From positions 550,628 through 614,627 of the forward strand of contig NZ_BMMV01000001.1 of the NCBI RefSeq assembly GCF_014646115.1: a stretch of DNA of 64,000 bases, given 5' to 3'. The notes under the pieces are model-generated. The model was given only the letters and a program-made list of their open reading frames with translations. It was not told the DNA's origin and did no database searches. Shown piece by piece: positions 25,548 through 34,414 of the stretch. The DNA is from Streptomyces camponoticapitis. GTDB taxonomy: Bacteria; Actinomycetota; Actinomycetes; Streptomycetales; Streptomycetaceae. Each line of letters starts with the position of its first letter. Within the stretch, counting starts at the first letter, position 1. Both the position numbers and the translations under genes were made by a program.

Positions 25548-27932
25548 GTGACCATCGCGCCAGCCGATCCGGCTTCAGCGATCGCCGAGCGGGTACAGGA
25601 GAACACCGGGCCGGCCGACGGCCCCGGGACGGGCCTTCTGCGGGTCCTCACGGACCTCACCGCCGATCTGGCCGACACCGACCCCGGCAAGGTCGCCGCG
25701 GCCGCCCTCCGTGGCCGTAACGCCGCCTCCGACGAGGCCGAGTTGCGTGAGCTGGCCACCGAGGCCGCCGCCGGGCTGATCTCCGAGGACCCCGCGTACT
25801 CCCGCCTCGCCGCCCGCCTCCTCACCCGCACCATCGCGGAGGAGGCCGCGGGACAGGGCGCCGTCTCGTTCTCCTCCTCGGTCGCCGTGGGCCACGCGGA
25901 GGGCCTGATCGCCGACCGTACCGCCGCGTTCGTCACGCGCCACGCCGCTCGTCTCGACGCGCTGATCGACGCCGCCGCCGACGACCGATTCGGCTACTTC
26001 GGCCTGCGCACGCTCTTCAGCCGCTATCTGCTGCGGCACCCGATCACGCGGGATGTCATCGAGACACCGCAGTACTTCATGCTGCGCGTCGCGTCCGGGC
26101 TGGCCAAGGACGACTCCCCGGCCGCCGTGGACGAAGTCGCCGCGCTGTACGGCCTGATGAGCCGGCTCGACTATCTGCCCTCCTCCCCCACGCTCTTCAA
26201 CTCCGGCACCCGGCACCCCCAGATGTCGTCCTGCTATCTGCTGGACTCCCCGCTGGACGAGCTCGACTCGATCTACGACCGTTACCACCAGGTGGCCCGT
26301 CTCTCGAAGCACGCGGGCGGCATCGGCCTCTCGTACTCCCGTATCCGCGCCCGCGGTTCGCTGATCCGCGGTACGAACGGGCACTCCAACGGCATCGTCC
26401 CGTTCCTGCGGACGCTGGACTCCTCGGTCGCCGCCGTCAACCAGGGCGGCCGGCGCAAGGGCGCGGCCTGCGTCTATCTGGAGACGTGGCACGCGGACAT
26501 CGAGGAGTTCCTGGAGCTGCGGGACAACACCGGCGAGGACGCGCGCCGTACGCACAATCTGAATCTCGCGCACTGGATCCCCGACGAGTTCATGCGCCGG
26601 GTCGACGCGGACGGCGACTGGTCGCTCTTCTCGCCCTCCGACGTGCCCGAACTGGTCGACCTGTGGGGCGACGACTTCGACGCGGCGTACCGCGCGGCCG
26701 AGGCGGCGGGCCTCGCCCGCAGGACGATCCCCGCGCGCGAGCTGTACGGCCGCATGATGCGCACCCTCGCCCAGACCGGCAACGGCTGGATGACCTTCAA
26801 GGACGCCTCGAACCGTACGGCGAACCAGACCGCGGAGCCCGGCACCGTCGTGCACTCGTCGAACCTGTGCACCGAGATCCTGGAGGTCACGGACGACGGC
26901 GAGACGGCCGTCTGCAACCTCGGCTCGGTCAACGTCGGCGCGTTCGTCACCGAGTCGGGCGAGCTGGACTGGGAGCGGCTGGACGAGAGTGTCCGTACCG
27001 CCGTGACCTTCCTCGACCGGGTCGTGGACATCAACTTCTACCCGACCGAGCAGGCCGGCCGCTCCAACGCCAAGTGGCGCCCCGTGGGCCTGGGTGTGAT
27101 GGGCCTCCAGGACGTCTTCTTCAAGAAGCGGCTGCCGTTCGACTCCGCCGAGGCCGCCGCGCTCTCCACCCGGATCGCCGAGCGGATCATGCTCGCCGCG
27201 TACGAGGCGTCCTGCGACCTCGCCGAGCGCGAGGGCCCGTTGCCGGCCTGGGAGCGGACCCGCGCGGCGCGCGGCGTGCTGCACCCGGACCACTACGACG
27301 TGACGCTCAACTGGCCCGAGAGGTGGGACGCGCTGAGGGCGCGCGTCGCGCGGAGCGGCATGCGCAACTCGCTGCTGCTCGCCATCGCGCCCACCGCGAC
27401 CATCGCCTCCATCGCGGGCGTCTACGAGTGCATCGAGCCGCAGGTCTCCAACCTCTTCAAGCGCGAGACCCTGTCGGGCGAGTTCCTCCAGGTCAACGCG
27501 TATCTGGTGGCGGAGCTGAAGCGGCTGGGGGTGTGGGACGCGCAGTCCCGCGAGGCGCTGCGCGAGGCCAACGGCTCGGTGGCGGGCTTCAGTTGGATCC
27601 CGGCCGAGGTGCGCGAGCTGTACCGCACGGCCTGGGAGATCCCGCAGCGCGGCCTGATCGACATGGCGGCGGCGCGCACCCCGTTCCTCGACCAGAGCCA
27701 GTCGCTGAACCTGTTCCTGGAGACGCCGACCATCGGGAAGCTCAGCTCGATGTACGCGTACGCCTGGAAGAAGGGCCTCAAGACGACGTACTACCTGCGC
27801 TCGCGCCCGGCGACACGCATCGCCCGCGCGGCGAAGTCGCAGCCGGCGACGGTGCCCCTTCAGATGGCGCCGGACACCGACGCGATCGCCTGCTCCCTGG
27901 AAAACCCCGAGTCCTGCGAGGCCTGCCAGTAA
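25548..27932 (+). CDS. nrdA: Ribonucleoside-diphosphate reductase, class Ia alpha subunit
   Basis: Encodes 794 residues. The alpha-subunit barrel has the substrate-reducing cysteine in the SSCYLLDS segment, the thiyl-radical loop SSNLCTEI (around 440), the paired cysteine in AVCNLGSVNVG, and the C-terminal redox pair ESCEACQ. The ~100 N-terminal residues are not a canonical ATP cone. It converts ribonucleoside diphosphates to deoxy forms using NrdB's radical. GTG 25548 is preceded by AGGGAG 8 nt upstream, beyond the riboswitch; longer in-frame starts would lie within the riboswitch. The stop overlaps the nrdB ATG (TAATG). Confidence 0.96.
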   Translation: MTIAPADPASAIAERVQENTGPADGPGTGLLRVLTDLTADLADTDPGKVAAAALRGRNAASDEAELRELATEAAAGLISEDPAYSRLAARLLTRTIAEEAAGQGAVSFSSSVAVGHAEGLIADRTAAFVTRHAARLDALIDAAADDRFGYFGLRTLFSRYLLRHPITRDVIETPQYFMLRVASGLAKDDSPAAVDEVAALYGLMSRLDYLPSSPTLFNSGTRHPQMSSCYLLDSPLDELDSIYDRYHQVARLSKHAGGIGLSYSRIRARGSLIRGTNGHSNGIVPFLRTLDSSVAAVNQGGRRKGAACVYLETWHADIEEFLELRDNTGEDARRTHNLNLAHWIPDEFMRRVDADGDWSLFSPSDVPELVDLWGDDFDAAYRAAEAAGLARRTIPARELYGRMMRTLAQTGNGWMTFKDASNRTANQTAEPGTVVHSSNLCTEILEVTDDGETAVCNLGSVNVGAFVTESGELDWERLDESVRTAVTFLDRVVDINFYPTEQAGRSNAKWRPVGLGVMGLQDVFFKKRLPFDSAEAAALSTRIAERIMLAAYEASCDLAEREGPLPAWERTRAARGVLHPDHYDVTLNWPERWDALRARVARSGMRNSLLLAIAPTATIASIAGVYECIEPQVSNLFKRETLSGEFLQVNAYLVAELKRLGVWDAQSREALREANGSVAGFSWIPAEVRELYRTAWEIPQRGLIDMAAARTPFLDQSQSLNLFLETPTIGKLSSMYAYAWKKGLKTTYYLRSRPATRIARAAKSQPATVPLQMAPDTDAIACSLENPESCEACQ

Positions 27933-28951
27933 TGACCACCCCTGCCGTAGAGAAGAACCTGCTCGACCCGGGCTTCGAACTGACGCTGCGCCCCATGCGC
28001 TATCCGGACTTCTACGAGCGCTACCGCGACGCGATCAAGAACACCTGGACGGTGGAGGAGGTCGACCTCCACTCCGACGTCTCCGACCTGGCCAAGCTCT
28101 CCCCCGGCGAACAGCACATGATCGGCCGGCTGGTCGCGTTCTTCGCGACGGGCGACTCGATCGTCTCGAACAACCTGGTGCTGACGCTCTACAAGCACAT
28201 CAACTCCCCCGAGGCGCGGCTCTACCTCTCCCGCCAGCTCTTCGAGGAGGCCGTGCACGTCCAGTTCTATCTGACGCTGCTCGACACCTACCTCCCCGAT
28301 CCGGCCGACCGGGCGGCGGCGTTCGACGCGGTCGAGGAGATCCCGTCGATCCGCGAGAAGGCGCAGTTCTGTTTCAAGTGGATGGACTCGGTCGAGAAGA
28401 TCGACCGTCTGGAGTCGAAGGCGGACCGCCGCCGCTTCCTGCTGAACCTGATCTGCTTCGCGGCCTGTATCGAGGGACTGTTCTTCTACGGAGCGTTCGC
28501 CTACGTCTACTGGTTCCGCTCGCGCGGTCTGCTGCACGGACTGGCCACCGGCACCAACTGGGTGTTCCGCGACGAGACGATGCACATGAACTTCGCCTTC
28601 GAGGTCGTGGACACCGTCCGTAAGGAGGAGCCGGACCTCTTCGACGACGCGCTCCAGCAGCAGGTCACCGACATGCTGAAGGAGGCGGTCGAGGCGGAAC
28701 TCCAGTTCGGCCGCGATCTGTGCGGTGAGGGCCTGCCGGGCATGAACACGGAGTCGATGCGCGAATACCTCCAGTGCGTCGCGGACCAGCGCCTCCAGCG
28801 CCTGGGCTTCGCACCGGTGTACGGCTCCGAGAACCCGTTCTCGTATCTGGAGTTGCAGGGCGTCCAGGAACTGACGAACTTCTTCGAACGCCGCCCGTCG
28901 GCGTACCAGGTGGCGGTGGAGGGCACGGTCGGCTTCGACGACGACTTCTAG
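27932..28951 (+). CDS. nrdB: Ribonucleoside-diphosphate reductase, class Ia beta subunit
   Basis: A 339-residue ferritin-like protein housing the diiron-tyrosyl radical. Metal-ligand helices are visible: EEAVHVQFYL (Glu, His, around 110), the central FAACIEGLFFYGAFAY and DETMHMNFAFE (Glu, His). The C-terminus ends in FDDDF, the docking peptide for NrdA. It is coupled to nrdA by a one-base overlap. In S. coelicolor the operon also includes the AraC-type nrdS; here the nearest AraC-type gene is 1.5 kb downstream, beyond a terminator. Confidence 0.96.
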   Translation: MTTPAVEKNLLDPGFELTLRPMRYPDFYERYRDAIKNTWTVEEVDLHSDVSDLAKLSPGEQHMIGRLVAFFATGDSIVSNNLVLTLYKHINSPEARLYLSRQLFEEAVHVQFYLTLLDTYLPDPADRAAAFDAVEEIPSIREKAQFCFKWMDSVEKIDRLESKADRRRFLLNLICFAACIEGLFFYGAFAYVYWFRSRGLLHGLATGTNWVFRDETMHMNFAFEVVDTVRKEEPDLFDDALQQQVTDMLKEAVEAELQFGRDLCGEGLPGMNTESMREYLQCVADQRLQRLGFAPVYGSENPFSYLELQGVQELTNFFERRPSAYQVAVEGTVGFDDDF

Positions 28952-28967
28952 AGAAGCGTGACTGCCT

Positions 28968-28995
28968 GAGCCCCGTGGCGGGTGCCACGGGGCTC
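28968..28995 (+). terminator. Terminator of nrdAB
   Basis: A 12-bp perfect stem (28968-28979 with 28984-28995) and a 4-nt loop lie 16 bp after the nrdB stop. Confidence 0.88.
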
Positions 28996-29010
28996 GGGCA
29001 CGATGACTCC

Positions 29011-29556
29011 ATGTTTCATACCCCCGTCCCCGCAGGTGACGGCCTTCAACTCCGCGAATGGACCGAGGCGGACGTCCCCGCCCTGTCGGCGCTCTTCGAC
29101 GAGCCCGAGATGGACCGCTGGACGCCACTGCGGGCGCCGTTCGACGAGACGGCGGCGCGCGCGTACGTGGCCCGCGCCCGGGAACGGCAGGCGGCGGGCG
29201 AGGCACTCCAACTCGCCATCACGACGGAGGGGCACACCCCGATGGGAGAGGTGCTGCTGTTCAAGGCGACGGAGGACGGCTCCGAGGTAGAGCTCGCCTA
29301 CGGGATCGGCGCCCCCTACCGCCGCCGGGGCCTGGCCTCCCGAGCGGTACGCCTGATGCTCCCGCACGCGTTCCACGACGCGGGAGTCCGCCGTGCGGTG
29401 CTCCGGATAGAACCGGACAACACGGCGAGCGCGGCGGTGGCGCGTAGGACGGGATTCCGCCTCACGGACGAGCCACCGGTGATCCGCGAGAGCGGCTCGC
29501 GCAGCGCGACGCTCCGGACCTGGGAACTACGCCGAGAGCGAGCGGCTGACGCCTGA
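29011..29556 (+). CDS. GNAT family N-acetyltransferase (RimJ-like)
   Basis: Encodes 181 residues resembling the RimJ/RimL class. LQLREWTEADVPALSALFDEPEM is the N-terminal strand-helix, AYGIGAPYRRRGLASRAVRL (around 108-127) is the CoA loop, and RAVLRIEPDNTASAAVARRTGF is motif B. It could acetylate a protein N-terminus or a small molecule; the substrate is unknown. It starts 15 bp after the nrdAB terminator. Confidence 0.87.
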   Translation: MFHTPVPAGDGLQLREWTEADVPALSALFDEPEMDRWTPLRAPFDETAARAYVARARERQAAGEALQLAITTEGHTPMGEVLLFKATEDGSEVELAYGIGAPYRRRGLASRAVRLMLPHAFHDAGVRRAVLRIEPDNTASAAVARRTGFRLTDEPPVIRESGSRSATLRTWELRRERAADA

Positions 29557-29564
29557 TCCGTACG

Positions 29565-29771
29565 GTGTTGCAGGAGGACGTGCAGCTCAACGACGAGATC
29601 ACCGAGCAGCACGTCGGGTCCACCCTGGACGCTGCCACAACCGAACGCACGGTGCTCCTCGCCGAGATCTACCGCAGGGGTCCTGTCTGGCGCCTACGGG
29701 CCGTCGGCCAGGGCTACGACCACGGGCTCGACGCCCTCGCGCGCGGATACGGGGTCGACATCGCCGAGTGA
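29565..29771 (+). pseudogene. TerD-family C-terminal remnant
   Basis: A 68-codon frame whose last ~45 residues (ERTVLLAEIYRRGPVWRLRA, then VGQGYDHGLDALARGYGVD) match the end of TerD/TerZ calcium-binding stress proteins, which are normally about 190 residues. The calcium sites and N-terminal two-thirds are missing. The GGAGG before GTG 29580 is too close to the start. I read it as a decayed fragment, though a short expressed protein is possible. Confidence 0.6.
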
Positions 29772-29859
29772 ACGCCCCCCGGCTCAACTGTCCCCCGTGG
29801 CAATTGAGCCGGAGGCCGCCCCGTCCCCCGTCCCCGCACGGCCGCATAGGCTTCCCCGT

Positions 29860-30300
29860 ATGAGTGCTCTCGCGCGTGCGCGTCTGGTGGCCTCCGGGGT
29901 TGCCCTCGGGGTCGTGGGCGCCGGGCTTGGGATTCGGGTTGTCGCGGGCGGTGACGTCGCCAAGTACGGCGGGGTCGCGCTGTACACCGTGCTCGTGTAC
30001 GTCCTGGTGGTGCTGGCCGTTCCCCGGGTGCGGCCCCTCGTCGGCGGAGCCGTGGCGCTCGTCATCAGTTGCGGCGTCGAGCTGCTTCAGCTCACCGGGG
30101 CGACCGCCGGGCCGGCCGAGCGCAGTGTGGTCGTGCGGCTTGTGCTCGGGTCGACCTTCAATGCGCCTGACCTGCTGTGGTACGCGGTCGGTGCGGCTGC
30201 CGCCGCGCTGGCGCATACGTGGGTGACCGGCCGGCCGGCGGCTCCGGTTCCTCCGGGTGCTCAGCGCGCCGCAGCTGGCGGTCGATGGCGCGGTCCCTGA
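29860..30300 (+). CDS. DUF2809 family membrane protein
   Basis: Encodes 146 residues with four predicted helices. The motif SCGVELLQLTGA followed by VLGSTFNAPDLLWYAVG is characteristic of the DUF2809 family (VanZ-like fold). Its function is unknown. The C-terminal 20 residues are Pro/Ala-rich, and their DNA overlaps a small gene on the opposite strand by 143 bp. ATG 29860 follows a weak site. Confidence 0.83.
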   Translation: MSALARARLVASGVALGVVGAGLGIRVVAGGDVAKYGGVALYTVLVYVLVVLAVPRVRPLVGGAVALVISCGVELLQLTGATAGPAERSVVVRLVLGSTFNAPDLLWYAVGAAAAALAHTWVTGRPAAPVPPGAQRAAAGGRWRGP

Positions 30301-30376
30301 GGTGCCCGATGAGCCCGGGAAGGGCGAGAAGGCCGAAAAGGGCAAGTACGACGAGGTAACCACCGATTGAGTTCAT
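30158..30376 (-). CDS. Small single-pass membrane protein (possible)
   Basis: A 72-residue frame: MNSIGGYLVVLALFGLLALP forms a convincing N-terminal membrane helix, followed by a basic Arg/Pro-rich cytosolic tail (RDRAIDRQLRRAEHPEEPEP). Its 3' two-thirds overlaps the DUF2809 gene antisense, so its real extent is uncertain. GGAGG lies only 1 nt before the ATG, a poor spacing. The hydrophobic start is unlikely to arise by chance. Confidence 0.5.
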   Translation of the reverse strand: MNSIGGYLVVLALFGLLALPGLIGHLRDRAIDRQLRRAEHPEEPEPPAGRSPTYAPARRQPHRPRTTAGQAH

Positions 30377-30457
30377 GCCTCCACTGTCGTCGCTCCCCGG
30401 AACAAAGGGCAGTGGCAGGACTGTCATGAACCGTCGAATTACTGCCACACTGATGCC

Positions 30458-31420
30458 ATGCTGAAGAACGTGGCCGTCGTCCTGCTCGACGGCGTGCACC
30501 CCTTCGAACTCGGCGTGCTCTGCGAGGTATTCGGCCTTGACCGCAGCGCGCAGGGTCTGCCCGTCTACGACTTCGCCGTCGTCTCGGCCGAGGGCCCCGT
30601 CCTGCGTACGCACGCCGGGTTCACCATCTCCGACCTGTACGGGCTCGACCGGCTGGAGTCGGCCGATCTGATCTGCGTGCCGGCCGGGGACACCTACGTC
30701 GTCCGGGACTACCCGCCGGAGCTGCTGGACGCGCTGCGCCGGGCCGTACACCGGGGCGCCCGGGTGCTCAGCGTCTGCGCGGGCGTGTTCACCCTGGGCG
30801 CCGCCGGGCTGCTCGACGGGCGCCGCTGTGCCACCCACTGGATGCACTCCGCCGAGCTGGCGGAGGCGTATCCACTGGCCGACGTGCAGGCCGACGTGCT
30901 GTACGTGGACGACGGCCCGGTGGTCACCTCCGCCGGTACGGCCGCGGGCATCGACGCCTGCCTCCATGTCGTACGCCAGGAGCACGGCCCCGAGGTCGCC
31001 AACGCGATCGCGCGGCGCATGGTGGTGCCGCCGCACCGCGACGGCGGGCAGGCGCAGTTCATCGAGCGCCCGCTGCCCACCGCGTGCGACACGGTCGGCG
31101 GGGTCCTGGCCTGGATGGAGCGGCATCTGGACCGCGAGATGACCGTCGAACAGCTCGCGGAGCGCGCCCATATGTCGCCCCGCACCTTCGCGCGCCGGTT
31201 CCAGCAGGAGACGGGGACCACTCCGTACCGCTGGCTGCTGCGACAGCGCGTCCTGCTGGCACAGGAGTTGCTGGAGGGGACGGCCGAGACGGTCGACGCG
31301 ATAGCCGGCCGGTCCGGCTTCGGGAACGCGGCGGGCCTGCGCCACCACTTCATGCGCACGCTCGGGACGACCCCGAACGCGTACCGGCGTACGTTCAGGG
31401 GCCCCACGCGCGTCGCGTGA
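30458..31420 (+). CDS. GlxA-family AraC-type transcriptional regulator
   Basis: Encodes 320 residues. The N-terminal DJ-1/PfpI-like (type 1 amidotransferase-like) domain covers about 1-190, with the nucleophile-elbow cysteine in VLSVCAGVFTLGAAGLLDGR. The C-terminal AraC pair of HTHs is DREMTVEQLAERAHMSPRTF and GFGNAAGLRHHFMRTLGTTP. The first domain probably senses a small molecule. I considered whether it is the nrdS-like AraC gene of the nrdABS operon, but three reading frames and a terminator intervene, so I leave it unnamed. Confidence 0.9.
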   Translation: MLKNVAVVLLDGVHPFELGVLCEVFGLDRSAQGLPVYDFAVVSAEGPVLRTHAGFTISDLYGLDRLESADLICVPAGDTYVVRDYPPELLDALRRAVHRGARVLSVCAGVFTLGAAGLLDGRRCATHWMHSAELAEAYPLADVQADVLYVDDGPVVTSAGTAAGIDACLHVVRQEHGPEVANAIARRMVVPPHRDGGQAQFIERPLPTACDTVGGVLAWMERHLDREMTVEQLAERAHMSPRTFARRFQQETGTTPYRWLLRQRVLLAQELLEGTAETVDAIAGRSGFGNAAGLRHHFMRTLGTTPNAYRRTFRGPTRVA

Positions 31421-31455
31421 GGCCCCCGGGAACGTACGAGAACGCCTGGAGAACG

Positions 31456-32193
31456 TCAGACACCGCAGCTCGGCGCGGACCAGAAGCGGCCCGAGCGGTG
31501 GTCGACGTGGGCGTGGTCGTTGTGGTCCGGGTACCCCGGGCCGAGAATCCCGTTGAAGCCGTGGTTGCGCGCGTTCTGGGCCAGGCTGCACAGGGTGTGC
31601 GGTCCGGACCCGATGTCGGCGGCGTCACCGTACAGATGGCGGCTGTTGCTCGCTCCGCCGACCGCCGCGTTGCACGCGGTCGAGCGGAATCCGCTGGTGA
31701 CACGGAGCGGCTGGTCACCCATCGCGTGCCGCATCGCCTCCAGCTTCCACATGGTGCGCAGGGCGTTGGACTTGGCGGTCGCCGCGCTCACCGCGCCGCC
31801 GGCCCAGGTGGAGTTGCAGGTGTTCAGCTCGGCGTAGGTGAAGTGGATCGGCGTGCAGTCGTTGTCCTGGAGCTCGTAGATCTTGTTGAAGGTGTTCTGG
31901 CCCGCGATGCCGTCGGACGCCAGTCCGTACGCGGACTGGAAGCGCTTGACCGCGGCGGCGGTCGCCGGTCCGAACTCGCCGTCGATGACGAGCGGGGCGG
32001 CGCTGCCCACGTGGCCTGCCACGCGGATCTGGAGCTGGCTCACAGCGGCGCCGCTGGAGCCTTGGGAGAGGGTGCCGGACCAGGTGTAGCAGCCGTCGGC
32101 CTGCGCGGGGCCGGCGGTGACGACCGCCCCGGCCACCGCGAAGGACAGGGTCATGACAAGGCTGAGCAGAAGTCTTGCGGTACGTCGCAACAT
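31456..32193 (-). CDS. Secreted zinc D-Ala-D-Ala carboxypeptidase (peptidase M15A) with peptidoglycan-binding domain
   Basis: Encodes 245 residues. A Sec signal peptide (RRTARLLLSLVMTLSFAVAG, then AQA|DG) is followed by a peptidoglycan-binding domain 1 (GEFGPATAAAVKRFQSAYGL) and an M15 catalytic domain. Zinc ligands are in SRHLYGDAADI (His, Asp) and DHNDHAHVDHR (the terminal His). This is the architecture of the Streptomyces albus G DD-carboxypeptidase. It trims the terminal D-Ala of stem peptides outside the cell. ATG 32193 has GGAG 6 nt upstream. Confidence 0.93.
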   Translation of the reverse strand: MLRRTARLLLSLVMTLSFAVAGAVVTAGPAQADGCYTWSGTLSQGSSGAAVSQLQIRVAGHVGSAAPLVIDGEFGPATAAAVKRFQSAYGLASDGIAGQNTFNKIYELQDNDCTPIHFTYAELNTCNSTWAGGAVSAATAKSNALRTMWKLEAMRHAMGDQPLRVTSGFRSTACNAAVGGASNSRHLYGDAADIGSGPHTLCSLAQNARNHGFNGILGPGYPDHNDHAHVDHRSGRFWSAPSCGV

Positions 32194-32431
32194 CGGGTCT
32201 CCAGATTCAAGGCGAGATGTACGGCAGAGCGTGGCGGAAGGGTTGACGCGCGTCAACCGGGTGCCGACCAGGGTCATTTGTCGGACCAATGGCGCCGGGG
32301 CCCACACTTCACCCGCTGTCCACCACGACGTCGACGGCCCCGCTCCCGGAGACCGGGAACGGGGCCGCTCAGAGGCCACTCAGGGGCTGTCGCCCGCCGG
32401 GCGTCCGCCGCCACGCGCGGACTTCGCGCAC

Positions 32432-33127
32432 TCAGGCGTTCGGCACGACCTCGTAGCGCGGTGTGCCCTCTTCCATCTGCCGCAGCGCGTCCTTGCGGTC
32501 GCGCTTCGAGAGCCGGTCGATGTACAGGTATCCGTACAGATGATCCGTCTCGTGCTGGAGGCAGCGCGCGAAGTAGCCGGTGCCGCGCACCTTGATCGGC
32601 TTGCCCTGGACGTCCTGGCCCCGCACCACCGCGTAGTCGGGCCGCGCGAGCTCCGCGTACGCCGTCGGCACGGAGAGGCAGCCCTCGTTGCCGTCCTCCA
32701 GATTGCGGTCCTCGGGCGGGAGTTCGTCCAGCACCGGGTTGCACACGACGCCGACGTGCCGCACCCCGTCGTCGTCGGGGCAGTCGTAGACGAAGACCTT
32801 CAGGTCCACGCCGATCTGGTTGGCGGCCAGGCCCACACCCTCCGCCGTCCGCTGGCTGGCGAACATGTCGTCGACGAGCGCGGCGAGCTTGTCGTCGAAC
32901 TCGGTGACGTCCGCGCACTCCTTGTGCAGGACCGGATTGCCCACGACGGTGATCGGCCGCGACGTGCCGCGCTCGCGGTACGCCAGCTCACGCGCCTCCG
33001 CGTCCGTGGAGTCGACGAGGAAACCCTCGTCGTCGACAATCCCCTCGCCGCCCGCGACGAACCCGTCCCCCCGCTCCGCCTGGGAGGTCCCGCCCTCGGT
33101 CATCTGGTCCGTCTCCTGCTGCGCCAT
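32432..33127 (-). CDS. def: Peptide deformylase
   Basis: Encodes 231 residues. The three deformylase motifs are present: [11 protein letters not shown] (motif 1), [14 protein letters not shown] (motif 2, with the Cys metal ligand) and QHETDHLYG (motif 3, His-Glu-His). It removes the formyl group from nascent N-terminal Met. The ~60-residue acidic N-terminal extension ([19 protein letters not shown]) is longer than in E. coli Def and typical of actinobacterial paralogues. It lies upstream of nothing co-directional within 230 bp, so it is probably monocistronic. Confidence 0.95.
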   Translation of the reverse strand: MAQQETDQMTEGGTSQAERGDGFVAGGEGIVDDEGFLVDSTDAEARELAYRERGTSRPITVVGNPVLHKECADVTEFDDKLAALVDDMFASQRTAEGVGLAANQIGVDLKVFVYDCPDDDGVRHVGVVCNPVLDELPPEDRNLEDGNEGCLSVPTAYAELARPDYAVVRGQDVQGKPIKVRGTGYFARCLQHETDHLYGYLYIDRLSKRDRKDALRQMEEGTPRYEVVPNA

Positions 33128-33305
33128 GTCCGCAGTACGCCTTCCTCGGTACCCGCTGCTGCCTGTACACCGCTGCCTGCTGCCCGCGCGATGTGCCCGT
33201 ACAGCCTACGGCCCGTGGTCGCGTCGTCGGCTCGATGCCCGAGAACCGGCCCCCACTCCCCTCGCCACCCCTGCCGCCCGCGTGCGCGAGCCGGCGGATT
33301 CCGAG

Positions 33306-34382
33306 TCAGCAGACCTCTTCGAGGTCCCGCCACTCCCGTGTGTCCGGGCTGTCGGCGACCCAGCCGTCGAGCAGACCGCGGACCAGTCCGGGGGGCGCGG
33401 CTATTCCGCACTCGCGCTCGGGCACCCACAGCTCGCCCTCCGTGCGGTGACCGAGCGGCCCGGGATGTCCCGGCTCGCTGTGGTCGTGCGGGTCCAGGTG
33501 CTCGCCGTCGCCCTCGGCGCTCGGCATCCGGCTCTCCGAGCAGGCCCGGCAGAGCAGCCGTACGGAGGACGACCAGTCCTCGGCGGCGAAGCCCGCGTCG
33601 GCCGCGAGCCGCTCCAGGGCGTCCCGGTCGGACTCGGTCGCCGCTTCCAGCAGCACCACCCAGGTCGGCACGGGAGACGGCGCCCAGAGCTCGATCTCGT
33701 CGAAGACCGGGAAGGCCCGCTCGGAGCCGTTCGAACCGGCCGCGGTCGTGCGTTCGCCGTTCGGCACGCCGTCGTGCAGGACGACCTCGCCCCAGCGGCG
33801 CCCCGAGGACGGCAGCGGGATAGAGAGGATCTCGATCCTGGCCGGGTCGAGCCTTCGGCCCCAGACGACCTCGGCCTCGCCCTCGGGCGAGAGCCGGACG
33901 GCCGCGCTGCCCAGCTCCATGCCGACCGGCTCACCGGTCGCGGCGGCCGTGTACTGATTGCCGGGGACCTTGAGGCCGTACGCCTGCCAGGCCCGCCGGG
34001 CCAGCGGCCAGTCCTGCAGCGCGGTGGCCGCGATGCCCACGTTCCACCAGTCGGGTGCCCCGGCCTCCTTGTCGAGCAGCGCGACGGCGCGCAGCCCGGC
34101 GGCCCGCGCCTGCTCCCAGTCGTGCCGGAACTTGTGCAGAAGGGCCAGGTTGAACCAGGACTCGGAGAGCCAGGGCTCCAGATCCGCCGCCCGGGTGAGC
34201 AGCGCGCCCGCGTCCTCGTACCGTCCGTCGCCGATCAGCGTGAACGCGCGGTCGGTGGCCTGCCGCCACGAGGCGGAGGGCCGATGCCGTACCTTCCCGA
34301 AGATCTTCACGATTCCCGCCTGCCGGTCGCTCGGGTCTGTGCCCCCGGACACCCTCTTGGACTCCTCTTCGCATCCAACCAT
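33306..34382 (-). CDS. Tetratricopeptide repeat protein
   Basis: Encodes 358 soluble residues. TPR-like helices occupy about 40-130 (ATDRAFTLIGDGRYEDAGAL, WFNLALLHKFRHDWEQARAAG). The C-terminal half is a mixed domain with two cysteine pairs (LLCRACSES, ERECGI) and an HDHSEPGHPG stretch that could bind metal. I recognise no enzyme. The start at 34382 gives an acidic lead-in; an internal GTG about 12 codons later is possible. Confidence 0.85.
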   Translation of the reverse strand: MVGCEEESKRVSGGTDPSDRQAGIVKIFGKVRHRPSASWRQATDRAFTLIGDGRYEDAGALLTRAADLEPWLSESWFNLALLHKFRHDWEQARAAGLRAVALLDKEAGAPDWWNVGIAATALQDWPLARRAWQAYGLKVPGNQYTAAATGEPVGMELGSAAVRLSPEGEAEVVWGRRLDPARIEILSIPLPSSGRRWGEVVLHDGVPNGERTTAAGSNGSERAFPVFDEIELWAPSPVPTWVVLLEAATESDRDALERLAADAGFAAEDWSSSVRLLCRACSESRMPSAEGDGEHLDPHDHSEPGHPGPLGHRTEGELWVPERECGIAAPPGLVRGLLDGWVADSPDTREWRDLEEVC

Positions 34383-34414
34383 GCCCGGTCGGACGCTCGC
34401 TCCTTACCCATGGG

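Noticed and set aside
28968..31420. GlxA-type regulator as the third gene of nrdABS
   Set aside because: A strong terminator follows nrdB and three reading frames intervene, so co-transcription is not supported here.
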